In this document: one piece after another, positions 52,501 through 63,100 of the stretch
Numbering within the stretch: position 1 is the stretch's first letter
How the letters are laid out: the number at the start of each line of letters is the position of its first letter
Assembly: GCA_013396995.1 (NCBI GenBank)
Contig: VWZP01007387.1
Coordinates: 1 to 64,000 of the forward strand
DNA length: 64,000 nucleotides
Origin: Dicaeum eximium
Lineage: Eukaryota; Chordata; Aves; Passeriformes; Dicaeidae
Direction: 5' to 3'
Translations under genes and position numbers: made by a program
Notes under the pieces: generated by a model
Database searches by the model: none
Told to the model about the DNA's origin: nothing
Seen by the model: only the letters and a program-made list of their open reading frames with translations

Positions 52501-52635
52501 CCCCCGGCGTTGCGGCACCCAGTGTGGAGCGCCCGGGAGCTGGGGCCCTTCATCCGCCTCTGCCTCATGGACCAGCACTTCCCGGCCTTCGTGGAGGATG
52601 TGGAGAAGGAGCTGCACAGACTCGCCAAGGAATGA
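37427..52635 (+). CDS. REC114: REC114 meiotic recombination protein, complete gene of six coding exons
   Basis: Coding exons are 37427-37597, 38074-38163, 47426-47509, 50314-50496, 51183-51251 and 52474-52635, all joined in phase 0 with GT-AG introns. The product is 252 residues (the human protein is about 266). REC114 forms a complex with MEI4 and IHO1 on meiotic chromosome axes and is needed for SPO11/TOPOVIBL double-strand breaks. Residues about 40-150 form the PH-like domain, with conserved blocks SNEES, LTIVESGHFFISQGRT, WLKIVRR and FRVQF...EHCCSCVQKL. The last exon carries the C-terminal helix (FIRLCLMDQHFPAFVEDVEK) known to bind MEI4. The start at 37427 matches the family N-terminus (MA-AG, then WPLKRY) and has a good Kozak context (G at -3 and +4). 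An in-frame upstream ATG at 37022 exists but is not family-supported. Identification is firm; the middle linker is the least certain part. Confidence 0.95.
37598..38073 (+). other. REC114: REC114 intron 1
   Basis: GT-AG intron of 476 bp. The first part is CpG island, the rest A+T-rich with no other feature. Confidence 0.9.
38074..38163 (+). CDS. REC114: REC114 coding exon 2
   Basis: Encodes residues 58-87 (VFESNEES ... ISQGRTVL), the first strands of the PH-like fold. Acceptor tctttttaaag|GTG and donor CTG|gtaagt are both good. Intron 1 is only 476 bp. Confidence 0.95.
40070..40235 (-). mobile_element. CR1 3' end fragment in REC114 intron 2
   Basis: Starts with AGAATCCCAGCATGGTTTGG and continues through CATCTAGTGCCACCCCCTGC, GGGACACTTC, GCTCCATCCAGCCTG and GAGCACTTCCAGGGGTGGGG to AACTCCTTCCTGAGAGGCC. 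This is the reverse complement of the CR1 3' region. Confidence 0.92.
42961..42986. repeat. Poly-T rich tract
   Basis: Two T runs interrupted by a single C, followed by GGTTCATATTGG. On the minus strand it reads as an A-tract. Confidence 0.85.
45120..45290 (+). mobile_element. Possible LTR-derived fragment
   Basis: AATAAA in CTTAATAAAGTGCTGCC is followed by a short CpG-containing segment (CACACGGCGAACG, CTCGTGTGTCCCTGCCCCG) and CTGCATTTCGGGG. The order resembles the R-U5 part of the candidate LTR near 11064, which also has TTAATAAAGTG followed by CGTGTGTCT. Limits and family are uncertain. Confidence 0.35.
45640..45797 (+). mobile_element. CR1 3' end fragment in REC114 intron 2
   Basis: AGGCTGGATGGGGCTTGGAG, GCAACCTGGGATAGTGGAAG, TGTCCCTGGCCATGGCAGGG and TCCCTCCCAACCCAAACCAG followed by GTGATTCTCTG form the complete CR1 3' terminus on the + strand. 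Confidence 0.94.
47426..47509 (+). CDS. REC114: REC114 coding exon 3
   Basis: Encodes residues 88-115 (EGFSLIDSHKWLKIVRRAEC ...), a highly conserved PH-domain block. Acceptor tgctttatttcag|GAA and donor AAG|gtgagc. The preceding intron, 9.3 kb, is the largest in the gene. Confidence 0.95.
47510..50313 (+). other. REC114: REC114 intron 3
   Basis: GT-AG intron of 2804 bp with no recognisable repeat or exon. A G8 run lies at about 49643-49650. Confidence 0.88.
50314..50496 (+). CDS. REC114: REC114 coding exon 4
   Basis: Encodes residues 116-176: NECRMFRVQF, then the EHCCSCVQKL helix of the PH-like domain, then the start of the variable linker rich in Gln. Acceptor gttctgagcag|AAC and donor GCA|gtgagt. 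Confidence 0.94.
50497..51182 (+). other. REC114: REC114 intron 4
   Basis: GT-AG intron of 686 bp, nothing else seen in it. Confidence 0.8.
51183..51251 (+). CDS. REC114: REC114 coding exon 5 (linker)
   Basis: A 69-nt open segment in the right phase, residues 177-199, beginning PDKPLPDSC and ending RRSVAQLAQ. The ending resembles the SVKTLAQ stretch of mammalian REC114. Acceptor gtattttctag|CCA and donor CAG|gtaaaa. Because its length is a multiple of three, skipping would keep the frame, so its inclusion needs RNA confirmation. Confidence 0.78.
51572..51745 (-). mobile_element. CR1 fragment in REC114 intron 5
   Basis: The minus strand carries the CR1 3' region. The + strand shows CATAGAACTATAGAATATC, then CCAGTTCCTCTCCAGCTCTC, GGGAGCCCCTTTAGGCACTG and GGGGCTCTGAGGTTTCCCTG. 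These are the reverse complements of the CR1 block GAAGGCTCCAGGGAGACCTC and its neighbours. Part of the 3' terminus is missing between the two groups. Confidence 0.85.
51940..52042 (-). mobile_element. CR1 3' end fragment in REC114 intron 5
   Basis: CACAGAATCCCAGACTGGG, GGATTGGAAGGGACCTCAGA and CATTCCAACCCCAGTGCCAT mark an antisense CR1 3' end of about 100 bp. Confidence 0.9.
52474..52635 (+). CDS. REC114: REC114 terminal coding exon 6
   Basis: Encodes residues 200-252 and a TGA at 52633-52635. It carries the conserved C-terminal segment PFIRLCLMDQHFPAFVEDVE, known in the family as the MEI4-interacting helix. Acceptor ttccattggcag|TCG. G+C is much higher than in the other exons. Confidence 0.93.
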   Translation, partial: SVLRQRPELPPALRHPVWSARELGPFIRLCLMDQHFPAFVEDVEKELHRLAKE

Positions 52636-52678
52636 GGCACGCCTGGCACTCCGTGGGGTGCACACGGCTGCTCTGGTG

Positions 52679-52684
52679 ATTAAA
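52679..52684 (+). terminator. REC114: REC114 poly(A) signal ATTAAA
   Basis: ATTAAA lies 44 bp after the TGA stop and is followed within about 22-45 bp by a GU-rich stretch (GGTTTTTGTTGGTGTTTT). This predicts a 3'UTR of only about 60-75 nt, ending near 52695-52710. Confidence 0.75.
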
Positions 52685-52704
52685 GGTTGAAAAACGAGGC
52701 CTAC

Positions 52705-53662
52705 AGCGGTTTTTGTTGGTGTTTTATTTTTAAAAACAGGTGAATCCACTTTTTATACATCATTGCACTTCAACAAATACACAGAACACAAGTTCATGCA
52801 GCTACAGTTATGCACATCATGAGAACCCTGGTAGGTCTATTTCTACAATCTTTAAATCATGAGAAATTACAGTGTCAAACTAAAGAGGAATAACTAGTTG
52901 CATAGAATATCACCATGCTGTAACATTTCATCATTTAAACAAAAAAAAAATTATAAAAGTTTGCCTGAATTGAATGTACAAGAATATGTTGAACACATCA
53001 GTGCAAAAGGATTTGAGAATTTACATGAGTTAACAAAAAAAAAAAAAAAAAACCAAAACCAAAAAAAAATCACTTAAAAAGCAATCATATATATATATTT
53101 ATAAACTGAAGGTTTGTTTTTGTTTCCATCTGCATCCCACCACCACCAGCAGCCCCTGGCACCACCCAGCCCTGACACCCAACAGGACACCCCATGCTCC
53201 ATGATTAAAGCCCTTAAAGAAATTCCATTGTCCCTGCTGCGAGCGCCGGCCCGGCATCGCTCCCTCCTTCCAGCCATACAGTAAGGAATGAACATCAGCA
53301 GCTTCAAAATGAACCACAACGACTTCTGGTTTCCCCTCCCCCAAATATAAATATATACTGTATATATCTTTAAGTTTTGCTGTACTTTACAAAAGAAGTC
53401 TCACTAGATGGCAGCGGTGCGGTTTGAGCGGTGCCGAATTTAACAGCTACAGGAAGTAAAAAACAGCGCATGCGCGAACCCGCCTGGCTACTGCTCATGT
53501 AAAGAGAGGAAAGGAGGAGGAAAAAAAGCAACATTCACAGCACATCAAGCCCAAAAGAGTTTACACCTTCTACACGGAAGCATTATTAAAATTCATCTGG
53601 CTAGGTCATCCTTGCAGGAGAGGCTAAATAAGGCATGCGTTAGACAGTCATATTGTTGCTCA
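52705..53662 (-). other. NPTN: NPTN 3'UTR terminal exon
   Basis: The last coding exon of NPTN ends with a GTAAGT donor 13 nt after its stop codon, so the mRNA must have a further, non-coding exon. The best acceptor is at 53662 (minus strand, long pyrimidine tract ending cctttccaag|TGAGC); a second good one is at 53777 (cttttttag|AGCTT). The exon then runs to the AATAAA at 52728-52723. It contains a poly-A/T tract (about 53036-53069), a GCGCATGCGC palindrome (53466-53475) and AU-rich TATATA stretches (53092 and 53346-53367). Boundaries are inferred. Confidence 0.65.
52723..52728 (-). terminator. NPTN: NPTN poly(A) signal AATAAA
   Basis: TTTATT on the + strand is AATAAA on the minus strand, placed at the low-coordinate end of the NPTN 3'UTR. 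It sits inside the GU-rich downstream element of REC114. Predicted NPTN cleavage is near 52700-52712, essentially at the REC114 end. Confidence 0.7.
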
Positions 53663-54106
53663 CTTGGAAAGGAAAGAAAAAAAAGAAATCAGACAGAACT
53701 GGAGTTCTAGAACCAAGAGTTCCAACCCTTAAATTTAGCAGGTCATATTGCCATCAGTCTCTCAGAAACTTAAAGCTCTAAAAAAGAAACGAGAAAGAGG
53801 TGCTAGTCAATGGTGAACAGTGCGAGCCGCTGCAGCCTGCAATCCCCGCGCTCCCACCGGGGCACGGCTCCTGACAGCCCCAGCTCCACCTTTTAGCGGG
53901 GAATCGGCAGCTTTGTCTAGATTTTAGCAAGTGGGTCCTTAACCCACCCGCCTGTTTGAGGAAATCAATGTTTGGTCCCCCCCCACGCTCCCTGAGGCGC
54001 AGCGGGAATGTTTTAATCCAGGGAACGCGTTTGCTGCCGCGCCCCCAGCACTCTGCTCAGGAGGGCTGGGCCTGCCCGCTCCCGGCCGGGCGCAGGCAAT
54101 ACTTAC
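53663..54106 (-). other. NPTN: NPTN intron inside the 3'UTR
   Basis: Inferred GT-AG intron of 444 bp (or 329 bp if the acceptor at 53777 is used). It contains a CpG-containing stretch at 53820-54090. Confidence 0.6.
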
Positions 54107-54180
54107 ATGATGAGCATTTTTAATTTGTGTTTCTCTGGCGTAAGTTTTTGTCTTTGTGATTGTTTGTAGAATTGGTTTTC
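54107..54180 (-). CDS. NPTN: NPTN last coding exon (stop 54122-54120)
   Basis: Acceptor cttcctgcag|G. Completes Met and encodes KTNSTNNHKDKNLRQRNTN, then TAA. Thirteen untranslated bases follow before a GTAAGT donor (54106-54101). The stop therefore lies less than 50 nt before the last junction, so the transcript should not be a nonsense-mediated-decay target. Confidence 0.95.
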
Positions 54181-57100
54181 CTGCAGGAAGGGATGAGAGA
54201 GAAATCCACCAAAAATCAGTCACAGGTACAGGAAAAACAGACATTATTCATTAGACAGCATTTCAGTCTTCCTCCCTTTAACTGGCTGAAGACAACACAA
54301 TCTTAGACTTTGTATTTTAGCACAGTATTTATTTTCTAGCAAGATGTTGCTTTTCTTTCTTTTCTTTCCTCCATGCTAAGAGATGCATCAGACGGTCCAA
54401 CACCATCTGTAATGTCACATGCAATATCAATCCCATGATTTACCACCTCCCACAACCCCCCAGATTAACCTAGAGTATTTTTTCCCTGAAAACACACTTA
54501 CATTGGCCCAGCTGGTTCATCATCTGCAGCAAGCATGCCAAGGCACCCAGGGAGAGACAAGGGAAGGAAAGAAAAAGAGAGTCAGTGTTTGCAGGGGGCC
54601 GCAACGCAAGCAGCAAACTGATCTATCTACAGCATCAAAGGCCATTCCAGTCGGGAGTGCAAGGATCATGGAGTTACTGCTCTGGAGTCGGGTTTAATGG
54701 CAGGTATGTTGCTTCAATGGGTTTAGTTAACACTTGGAATGCTGGTCATGAAGGACTGCAACTGTAGCGGACAGATTGGTGCAACATGGTCAAGACTCAT
54801 CTTGTCCCCAAGTTCCAGTGGTTCAATCTCATAAAAAATAGATGAGGAGACAAACCAACGGTTCAGTTGTAAAATCCTGCTGGATGTTTGCTTGCATTGA
54901 CTCTTTTTTAATGTGTGTTTTAATTTGTAAGCCATTTTTCCACTGCTCATGGGTAACTAACTCCTGGTATATACCCCAGAGGGTACATACCCCACACTCA
55001 TTTTCCCCCACGTATGAAACAAACTTTACATTCCCCATTTTTCTGAATGTTTAATTAGAAGGGACCAGGTTAGGAGGAGGCTGAAGGGGAACACTCAATT
55101 CCAGTCCCAACCATGGTCCTTGGGCACCAGCATCCAATGGCACCAGGAGGAGTCGGGGTGCTGGAACACTTCAGCTGCAGAGGACTGACAGCATCATCCT
55201 GCCCATGGCCCTTGGCAAAACTCATTTAGGAACTGGTGGGGGAGGGAAATCTGCCAATGAGGAATGTTTCATATTAACTCTCGTGACCAATTGGGCTTTT
55301 TATTTGAATTCTCAAACACTATTTTCTCCCACGCTGTAGTACAGAAGACAAAAATGCATTTACACAACAGTACAAGAGTCAATCCAGGAACCTAATGCTC
55401 CCACAGATGGATTTTGGGGGGACCAATTCAGGCCCCGCTGATTTTGGCACTTGACACTTGCCGTTCCCAACTCGTGCCGGAGGGACTTTTCAGGGAAGTC
55501 TTTGAGAAACTTTCAGCAGGATTCCACAAGGGTGCTTAGTGCACATGAAGCAGTTATGGAAAGTACAGTCTTACAGTGTAGGCATCCGCATGAGCACACG
55601 CCAGGAGTAATGTCGGGGAGAGGGGACATTACTCCACCTGGGCCTTCGAGGCAACGGAGAGGCAAAGCCACCGCTAGCACAGACAGTGACCAGAACAAAA
55701 AATACTTCAAAAATAAAGAACTAACCACAAACCAAGAGCTTTACAGCCAAAGTAACAGACTAGCGACACACCGGTGTCCACAGAATTCCAGTACCAGCAA
55801 CAGTAACTATCGGACACGGTACAGAGAACTGGGACTAGGAAGGACAGCCAGACATCAATGTGCTGTTGTATATACAGTGAGATATACAGAGACACATCAG
55901 GTACTCAAACACAAAGCACAGCAGAGGAATCTACGGCTTCCTTCCACAAACGTCTTGGGGACTCAAGGATCCAAGAGCAGCCGAGCTCCGCGCTCCGGGT
56001 GGGACAAGCCTGGGAGAGACGGCGAGCCCTGGCCCCCAACACCAGCGCTGCCTCTGAGACCCAACTCGGCTCCAACAAGCACCATCGACTGCTTTGGGAG
56101 TTTGTTTGGCTGGACTTCAGCAATATCAAACTGCACCGTGGACACTCACTACAAAATAACCATTTTCCCTTCTCTGCTCAAAGATTTAAATGCCCATTTC
56201 AGATCAGCAAGTGTGTTGTCAAAAGGAAAAAAAAAAAAAAAGAAAAGAAGCTTCACATTTATAAAGGCTGCCGTCAGTGATTCCTCACGAAGATCCCACA
56301 AAAAAAGCCTACTGGGAATACTTTAGACAGTGGATCCCCACCACTCCTCCCTGTCCCATCTCTAACCTAAACCAGAGATAAAAAGACCAAGGGAAATTCC
56401 TGGTCAGCCATTAAGTGCTGGAAAAGCATCCCCAGTACAGAACAGACACAGACCGAACCCTCAGCGAAACCAGGGGCAACAGAACAACAGAAAAACCAGT
56501 ACAAAATCAGACTAAAGAAAAGGTTCAAAACAGCAAACTGAAATCCAAATTAGTTGTGAACGTGAATGAGGAAGTTTTCAAGAGTGTTAACGTTATGACT
56601 TGTGCATTGTATAGACTGAAGCGGAGGTTAAACAAACTCCAAAGCATGCAGAGCTCTCACTTACCACCATTTTTTAAGGGTATGATGCAATTGAAGGGGG
56701 GGAAAAAAAAAAAAGAAGTCATAGTAACCGACAAGATCAATATAACCCAAAGCTTTAATGCCACAGCCCTGCTCTAGAACAGTCAGTAGCACCTATGGCA
56801 AGGAAAGGTCCCCCAGCGCTCCTCAAACGCTGCTGGGAGTGGCCACCGAGCCCCTCCTGTAGGATCTGTGCTGGGACTGGGCATCTGCAGGCTCCAAATC
56901 CCCCCTGGTTACAGAACACAGGAATAACCCCCACAGCCAGGCCTTTCCTGAGGGGATGGAATGAGCTGCTTCATGGGGTCCCAAAACCGCACATTCTGAA
57001 CCAAAATGGGAGAACTGCTGCTTGTCTCTAACAATCAATCAATCCCTGCAGGCAAAAATATCTGGGAATTAAAACTGGAAGATGATGACAAGTAGATCTG

Positions 57101-60100
57101 CCTTAGCTCCTCCACTTGTATGGGAATGTTTTGTGCCCCCCCCACCCCCCTTTCAGCCTTAGTTTACAAGACATTTTATATGTCACTCAGTTTTTTTCAC
57201 CGCCTTTGGAAAGCTACAGGGTTTATTTTTAGTATCAAATTAATCCTGGGCAGCATCTTGTGACTGGTAGAAGTTAAAAATGAAACACTAGCGGGTTCTT
57301 CCAACACTAAGATTCCAAATTTTTGCTTCTGAAGGGATTCTACATCTCATCTCATGCTTTAAAACCTGCAAAGAATCAATCCCAGACTGGTTTGGGTTGG
57401 AAGGGACCTTAAAGCTCATCCAGTGCCACCCCTGCCATGGGCAGGGACACCTTCCACTATCCCAGGATGCTCCAAGCCCTGTACAACCCAGCCTTGGGCA
57501 CTGCCAGGGATCCAGGGGCAGCTTAATGCTTTGAAAGAGCAGCCAGAGCCTGTGACAGCTCAGAGTCCTGTGTTATGGTCCATTACCACTGGGAACAGCT
57601 CATGGCTACGGCCTCACTATGTACCTGCTTCACAATCTGCTCACCCTGACGAATTTGAAGTGTGGGAGAGAAAGATGTGCATAAAAGGGAAAAAAAGCCC
57701 ATGACAATCACTGGTTACAAAAGGTGAACGGTTGCAGTTAAAACAGTTTGTTTCTTTCAATTACTTACAGTAATAGCAGGAACAGGGGAAGTCAAGAAAA
57801 AAGCAAAAGAGGGTTAGAAAGAATGTGGGGATTTGGATGGAGCTTCTGCAGAGCCAGGAGAAGAAACACTTTTATGGGAAGTCTTTGGATTAGGCTGAGG
57901 AATGAGAGGGGAAGAATGAAAAGGGACATGTTATAACCCAGCCACCTCACGGCTTCGGAGTCGAGATCGTGACTATGGATTTACAAGTACAAACCACTCC
58001 CATTCCTATGGGAAATGGAGCCAAGGGGTTTTTACTTTCTACTTACCCCAAAAATACCCTTTAACCCAGGGGCTGTGCTGATTTTAGACTATTTGATCCA
58101 ACAACAGCAGAAAGCCCACTCTCTTTAGGAACCTTTACTACACTACACTCAGGTGGTGCTGGCTGATCGCTCCATCTCTGGAAACCAAGCAGCTCGAGCT
58201 GTACTACAGAGAACAAAGCCATTCCCTTCTCTCCTTGTCCAAGGGAGCACCCGGCATTCCCTGCTGGCACCGCCTCCCGCCGGGCATGCAGCCATGTGCC
58301 AGGGCATGCCACGCTCATGCAGCTCTCGCCCCCAAAGCCACCACGTGGCCAGCCCCCTCTGGATCTGCCAGCCCCTGGCTGCTCTCTGGGAACGGGGAGC
58401 GAGCTGGATACTGCCTTACCAGGCGTAAGGCAAGTCAGAACTCACGTTCTGAGAGGATGCGGGAATTCAAGCACCATCTGCCATCCCTTCCTCCTTCCAG
58501 CACGGGATTTGGATGTGCTGGGAGAACTCCCTCATTCACAGGCTCCACAGCAAACCCTGCACTGGGCACCCCCTGATGCCACTGTTTTGGTAGAAACAGG
58601 GATTTCAGAGGTGCAACGTTCCTTTTCCTGCTCTCCAGCAGCAGGAAAAAGAAACTCCCAAATCAGAGTTCTGAGAAGGAGGAAACATCAGCGAAGGAGC
58701 TCCTGAGCAGCCCTGGCCCGAGGCACACCAAGCAGCTCACCGGACACACAAAGCCAGGTCCATGCAAAACCGAGCCCTGCAGTCAGGAAATGCCAAAGTT
58801 AAAGGAGTGTCCCTGCTCTTCCAACAGAGGGAACATCTTTACACTGGGAAGTGTTTTGGGAACACAGAACTGCTCCAAGTGTACCCAGGAGTCCATCACC
58901 CTCCCCAGCCTCCCAGGGATGGAGCCATGGGCATGCTGAGCCAGGGCATTTGAAGCCTGTAGAACATGGGAGAGCAGAGGAAAAGGGAATTCATTCAATT
59001 GTTTCTTTGGGCTGGCCACGCAGAGTTCCCAGGTGCTGGGGAAAAGGTTCCAGACACTTGAGAATCCTCTCACCCAGAGAAAGCTTCTGTCCCACCAGTC
59101 ACATCCCCCAGGACTAACTGGGCACTTGTGCTCAGCACCAGACTAGTCTCATCTGAGGAGGTGACCCAGCACACCCCAAACACTGTCATTTGAGTAGGTT
59201 TAACTGAGCCAGCCTTAATGTATCACCTGGGCACAGCAGGAGGTGAGAGCTCCCAGCAGGATCCAAAACCAGCAGCTCATCCTGCACTGCCCCAGTCAGG
59301 AGCCAAGGTGTGCTCCAGGAGCTCATTAACAGCTCCTTCTGCTCCAAAAGCCTTTGATTTTCCTGAACACAGAAGTGGCCAACTTTAGCAGCATTGGTTT
59401 TGTCCAAATTTTAAAAACAATCCTTAGAAGTGGTCTGAATAAGCCACGTTTCCAGTTATCCTCTGAGCAGGCCAGATGGTGGCCAGGACGTCAGAGGATT
59501 GCTGAGGGACGGTGGCAGACACCCTGAGGTGATGTGTGGCACCTACAGATGGGGCACACCACAGGTGCAACACCTGCAGCTCAACCCTCAGGATCTGTAC
59601 AGGGATCTGCAGCCACAGTCATTCCCCAGCAGGAGGATGTGCCGAGCCAAGGGCTAACAATCCCAGGGCACAGATCCACAGGGGCCATCCATCCTCACAC
59701 CTGCTCTGGGATCTGGGCAGAAACCTGGGGTCTCCAGAAGGGCATCCCAGAGTCATTCCGCCCTGGGAAGATGGGCTGATAGTGGTGATGATGAAGTGCC
59801 TAAATTTGGAGAAGTCCAAGGAGAACATTCCCAACCCAGCAGGAAGGGCAGCAACACTCAATGGTTGTTGCAGCACCATGTCATGTGGAGCTCTGCCATG
59901 AGCACAGTCTCTAAAGGTGAGCACGTCCCACTGGCACCAGGGCTGGAAAAGCCAGCGGGGAGATCCCAGCTGGTGCCAGATGCTGTGGATAACGAGTGCT
60001 GTGGTGTTTGGCCTCAGCCTGCTGGCTCAGCCACAGCTCCCTGACATTCCTTCCCCAGCTCACTGCAGCAGCAGAGGCGGAGGTGTGATTTTGGAAGAGG

Positions 60101-63100
60101 GAGCTGAAATTCCAAAGGCTGAGCACGCCACTGCATTCCAGCATTAACTTTGGCATTTCATAACCATGTCTTCAAAATAATAAAATTCAGGATAACCCAA
60201 GTCAAACATCCACACGTGGGAATCAGGAGGCTCCTGATGATTTCCCACGTGTGCATTTGTAGGTGCCCTGCTCCCGGGGCGTTCCTCACCACGGCAGCAC
60301 AGAAAGCTTCGATGCCAGTATGGAAAATGCACAACTATCCAAGGAATGTGGGACTCAAGGCGGCGTGACGCCGGTTGTGTCCCTCAGCCAGGCAAACCTC
60401 ACCCACAGGTATGTCATACTCAGCATGGGCTTTTCCTCCAGGAAAGGGGGCAGGGAGAACATCTGACCCCCACGGAGGTGCGCCGTGCCAATCTCCAGGG
60501 CTCTGCCTTCAGAACAGCAGCCCCAGTGAGCACTGGAGACACCTCAGCTCCTTGGCTCATCATCCTGGACAGCTCCAGGGGGATGATGAGCCTGGCTCCC
60601 TCGGGTACCTGAGGAGACCAGCCAGGAAAACTCCCACCTTGGAAAGAAACACTGAACTCTTCATCTCCAGGGTGAGCTCCCCTGCACCACCACGGGGGCT
60701 GTGCTGCAATCTGGTCACACCAAAGCCACTTCCTGTTGGATTCAGTCCATTTGGGGCCGTTTGCAGGGAATATTTGTGTATCAAATTCTCAGGACCTTGT
60801 TTTGGTCCTTGTGAAACTTCATCCAATGAAAATTCTGAACAAGGGGGACTGTCATCACTGACGTGGAGGCGGGTACGTGCAAGGGAAAATGAAAATTGTC
60901 TGTTCCGAGTTTTCTGGGCTGGTGGAGGTCCCTGAGGCCACGCTGAGGGCAGGACAAGCCCCGGAGCCACTGGAAGCTGTTAGTGATGCACAGAACATGC
61001 AGTACAGTTCAACTGAGGGGCTCCACCCTGAGAACAGCCCCCACACATGCTCTGTAAGCAGTTAGTAAGTGCTACTCAAGGCTTACAATCAAAGCTGGTT
61101 TCCTCTAGGAATGCACTACTTCAGCCAGTTGTGATCCTCAGCCCTTCTCCTGTTATTCCATTCGCTGTGTTCCATAAGCTCCCCTCCTCACTGTGGATAC
61201 CATGTGAGGCCCGTGAAGGTGGCTGTGCCCACCCCACACACAGATCAATGTCTCACACCTCTATTTCCGTGCCCTGTGAGGGCCCAGGCCCCCCTGCAGC
61301 CCCACAGCCACACCCAGCTGCCCTGGGAGGCAGCTCTCAGTGGGAAAGGCTTGGCCAGCCCAGGATGGTGCTGAGGATCACTTCAGCACGCTGCCCTCCA
61401 CCTGCTCCATGCTTGGATCCATCGTGTTCCTGCAGCACCATGACATTCCTGCTGCTTCTCCCAAGGAGTCCTCGCAGAGGTTTTCTGCTACACACTAGAG
61501 TAAGCTGCTAGCAGCACATTAAAGGCTGTTTCTCAGCATGGATCTTGCAAATACTCAGCCTCACACTGCCCCTTTCCCCAGCTGTGCACAGGGGAAGGTG
61601 TGCAGGAGAAGCTTATAGATAAAAGTTACTACTAGTTCTATGTACCAAACACAGGTCAATTAATAAATTATTGCTACCATCAAATCTGATAATAAGCCCT
61701 ATTTTTATAAAATCTAATCAGTGGCTACAATTAGATACAGGTTCCAGAGCATTCATTAACTACAGATTCAGCTACACAGCAGAGTAAGAACCCTCCCCCC
61801 ACCTCTGAACCCTGAACACATTTTTAGTTTTGAAGCACCTTTGCAGCCCAAATCCCTTGAAGTGCAATGATTCCTAGCTCTGAGGTGAATGTTCCCTCAC
61901 AGCCCTTGCCCAGTGTCCGACCCCGAGGCCACGGGGAGGAGGGAATGCCACCACGGGTGAGGGTGCTGCCAGCTCTGCCCCTGTGCTGCCCCATGCTCCT
62001 TGGGGCGGATGGACAGCGTTTCTCAGGAAAGAGATGGGACCCCTCCATCCCTCATGCAACAAAGCTTTGAAGATATCCACAGCCCCCTCCCACCCCATGG
62101 TCTGAGAACCCCTGAAATCCAGCCCTGGGCCTCGCACCCTCTGGGCTTCGTGTCCGGAGAGGGAGAAGAGGAGAAAGCGAGGAGCGTGGAGCGGGACAGA
62201 CTGAGCTGCTGGTCCTTCCTGCACGAGGCCCCTGTGGCTCCTCCAGCAGGGCAGGTCCCGCGGGCGGGCCGCGCTCCGTCACAGGCGGCGCTGGGCGCAC
62301 TTACCGTCGGGAACTTCGTCCGGCCGCTTCCGCTTCTCGTAGATGACGATGATGACCACCAGGATCACGATCTCTGCCAGGATGCCCAGGAAGGGCCACA
62401 GCGGGGCCAGGTGGCTGCGCACGCGCAGGATGGTGGTGACCGACACGGAGCCCACCTGGTTGGTGGCGTTGCACTGGTACTCGCCGGGGTCCTCGTTGAT
62501 CTGCAGGTTTGTGATGCTCAGCTCGGTGTAGTTCTCTTTGTTGGAAATGAAGAACCTGCCCGAGGAGTTGTTGATGTCCTGGCAAAGGGACCGGGGTGGG
62601 AAACAGCAACAGCTTTAAGTTCTGGGGCCTTTGCAGCACAGGAACAGGAGATGATTTGAGGGAGGAAGGCAGGCCTGGTGTTTGTCTCTTCAAACACCAC
62701 GAAGGGAGCCCTGCACTCAGGGGCCTGATCTCTGCCAGCACACAGCCACTCCTTAAAACCTTCAGCTCACACTTAGAAGGAAACACTCATCCCCTCCTGC
62801 TATTTGCTTCACATTTTGGCTCCATCCATCCAATTCTGCGTCCCTGGCAGTTCATGCAGCAACAGGAAACAGCTGGGCTAGAGGGGTTAGAAATTCCCAG
62901 CTCCTCTCTGCTATTCCCACTGCTGGTCACATTTTCCTGACAAACAGATCACCCAAGCTCTAACCGGGACCGCTGCCACCTCCTCTCTTTAAGTCTTGTG
63001 AGCTCAACCAGTAAAACTTGGAGGAATTTATAGCCCAGTGTGGTTTTAAATCACATTTCATATGTCAGATCTTGCAGTTTGTAGCAAATTCCAGAAAATG

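Noticed and set aside
55451..56326. 291-codon frame called as a gene
   Set aside because: Composition is low-complexity and Ser/Arg/Lys-rich, no domain is seen, and the stretch looks like minus-strand 3'UTR. I report it as a finding and not as a CDS.
62000..62659. 219-codon open frame on the + strand
   Set aside because: It is the antisense of the NPTN transmembrane exon. The minus strand carries the conserved Ig/transmembrane code with proper splice sites, so the + frame is a shadow.
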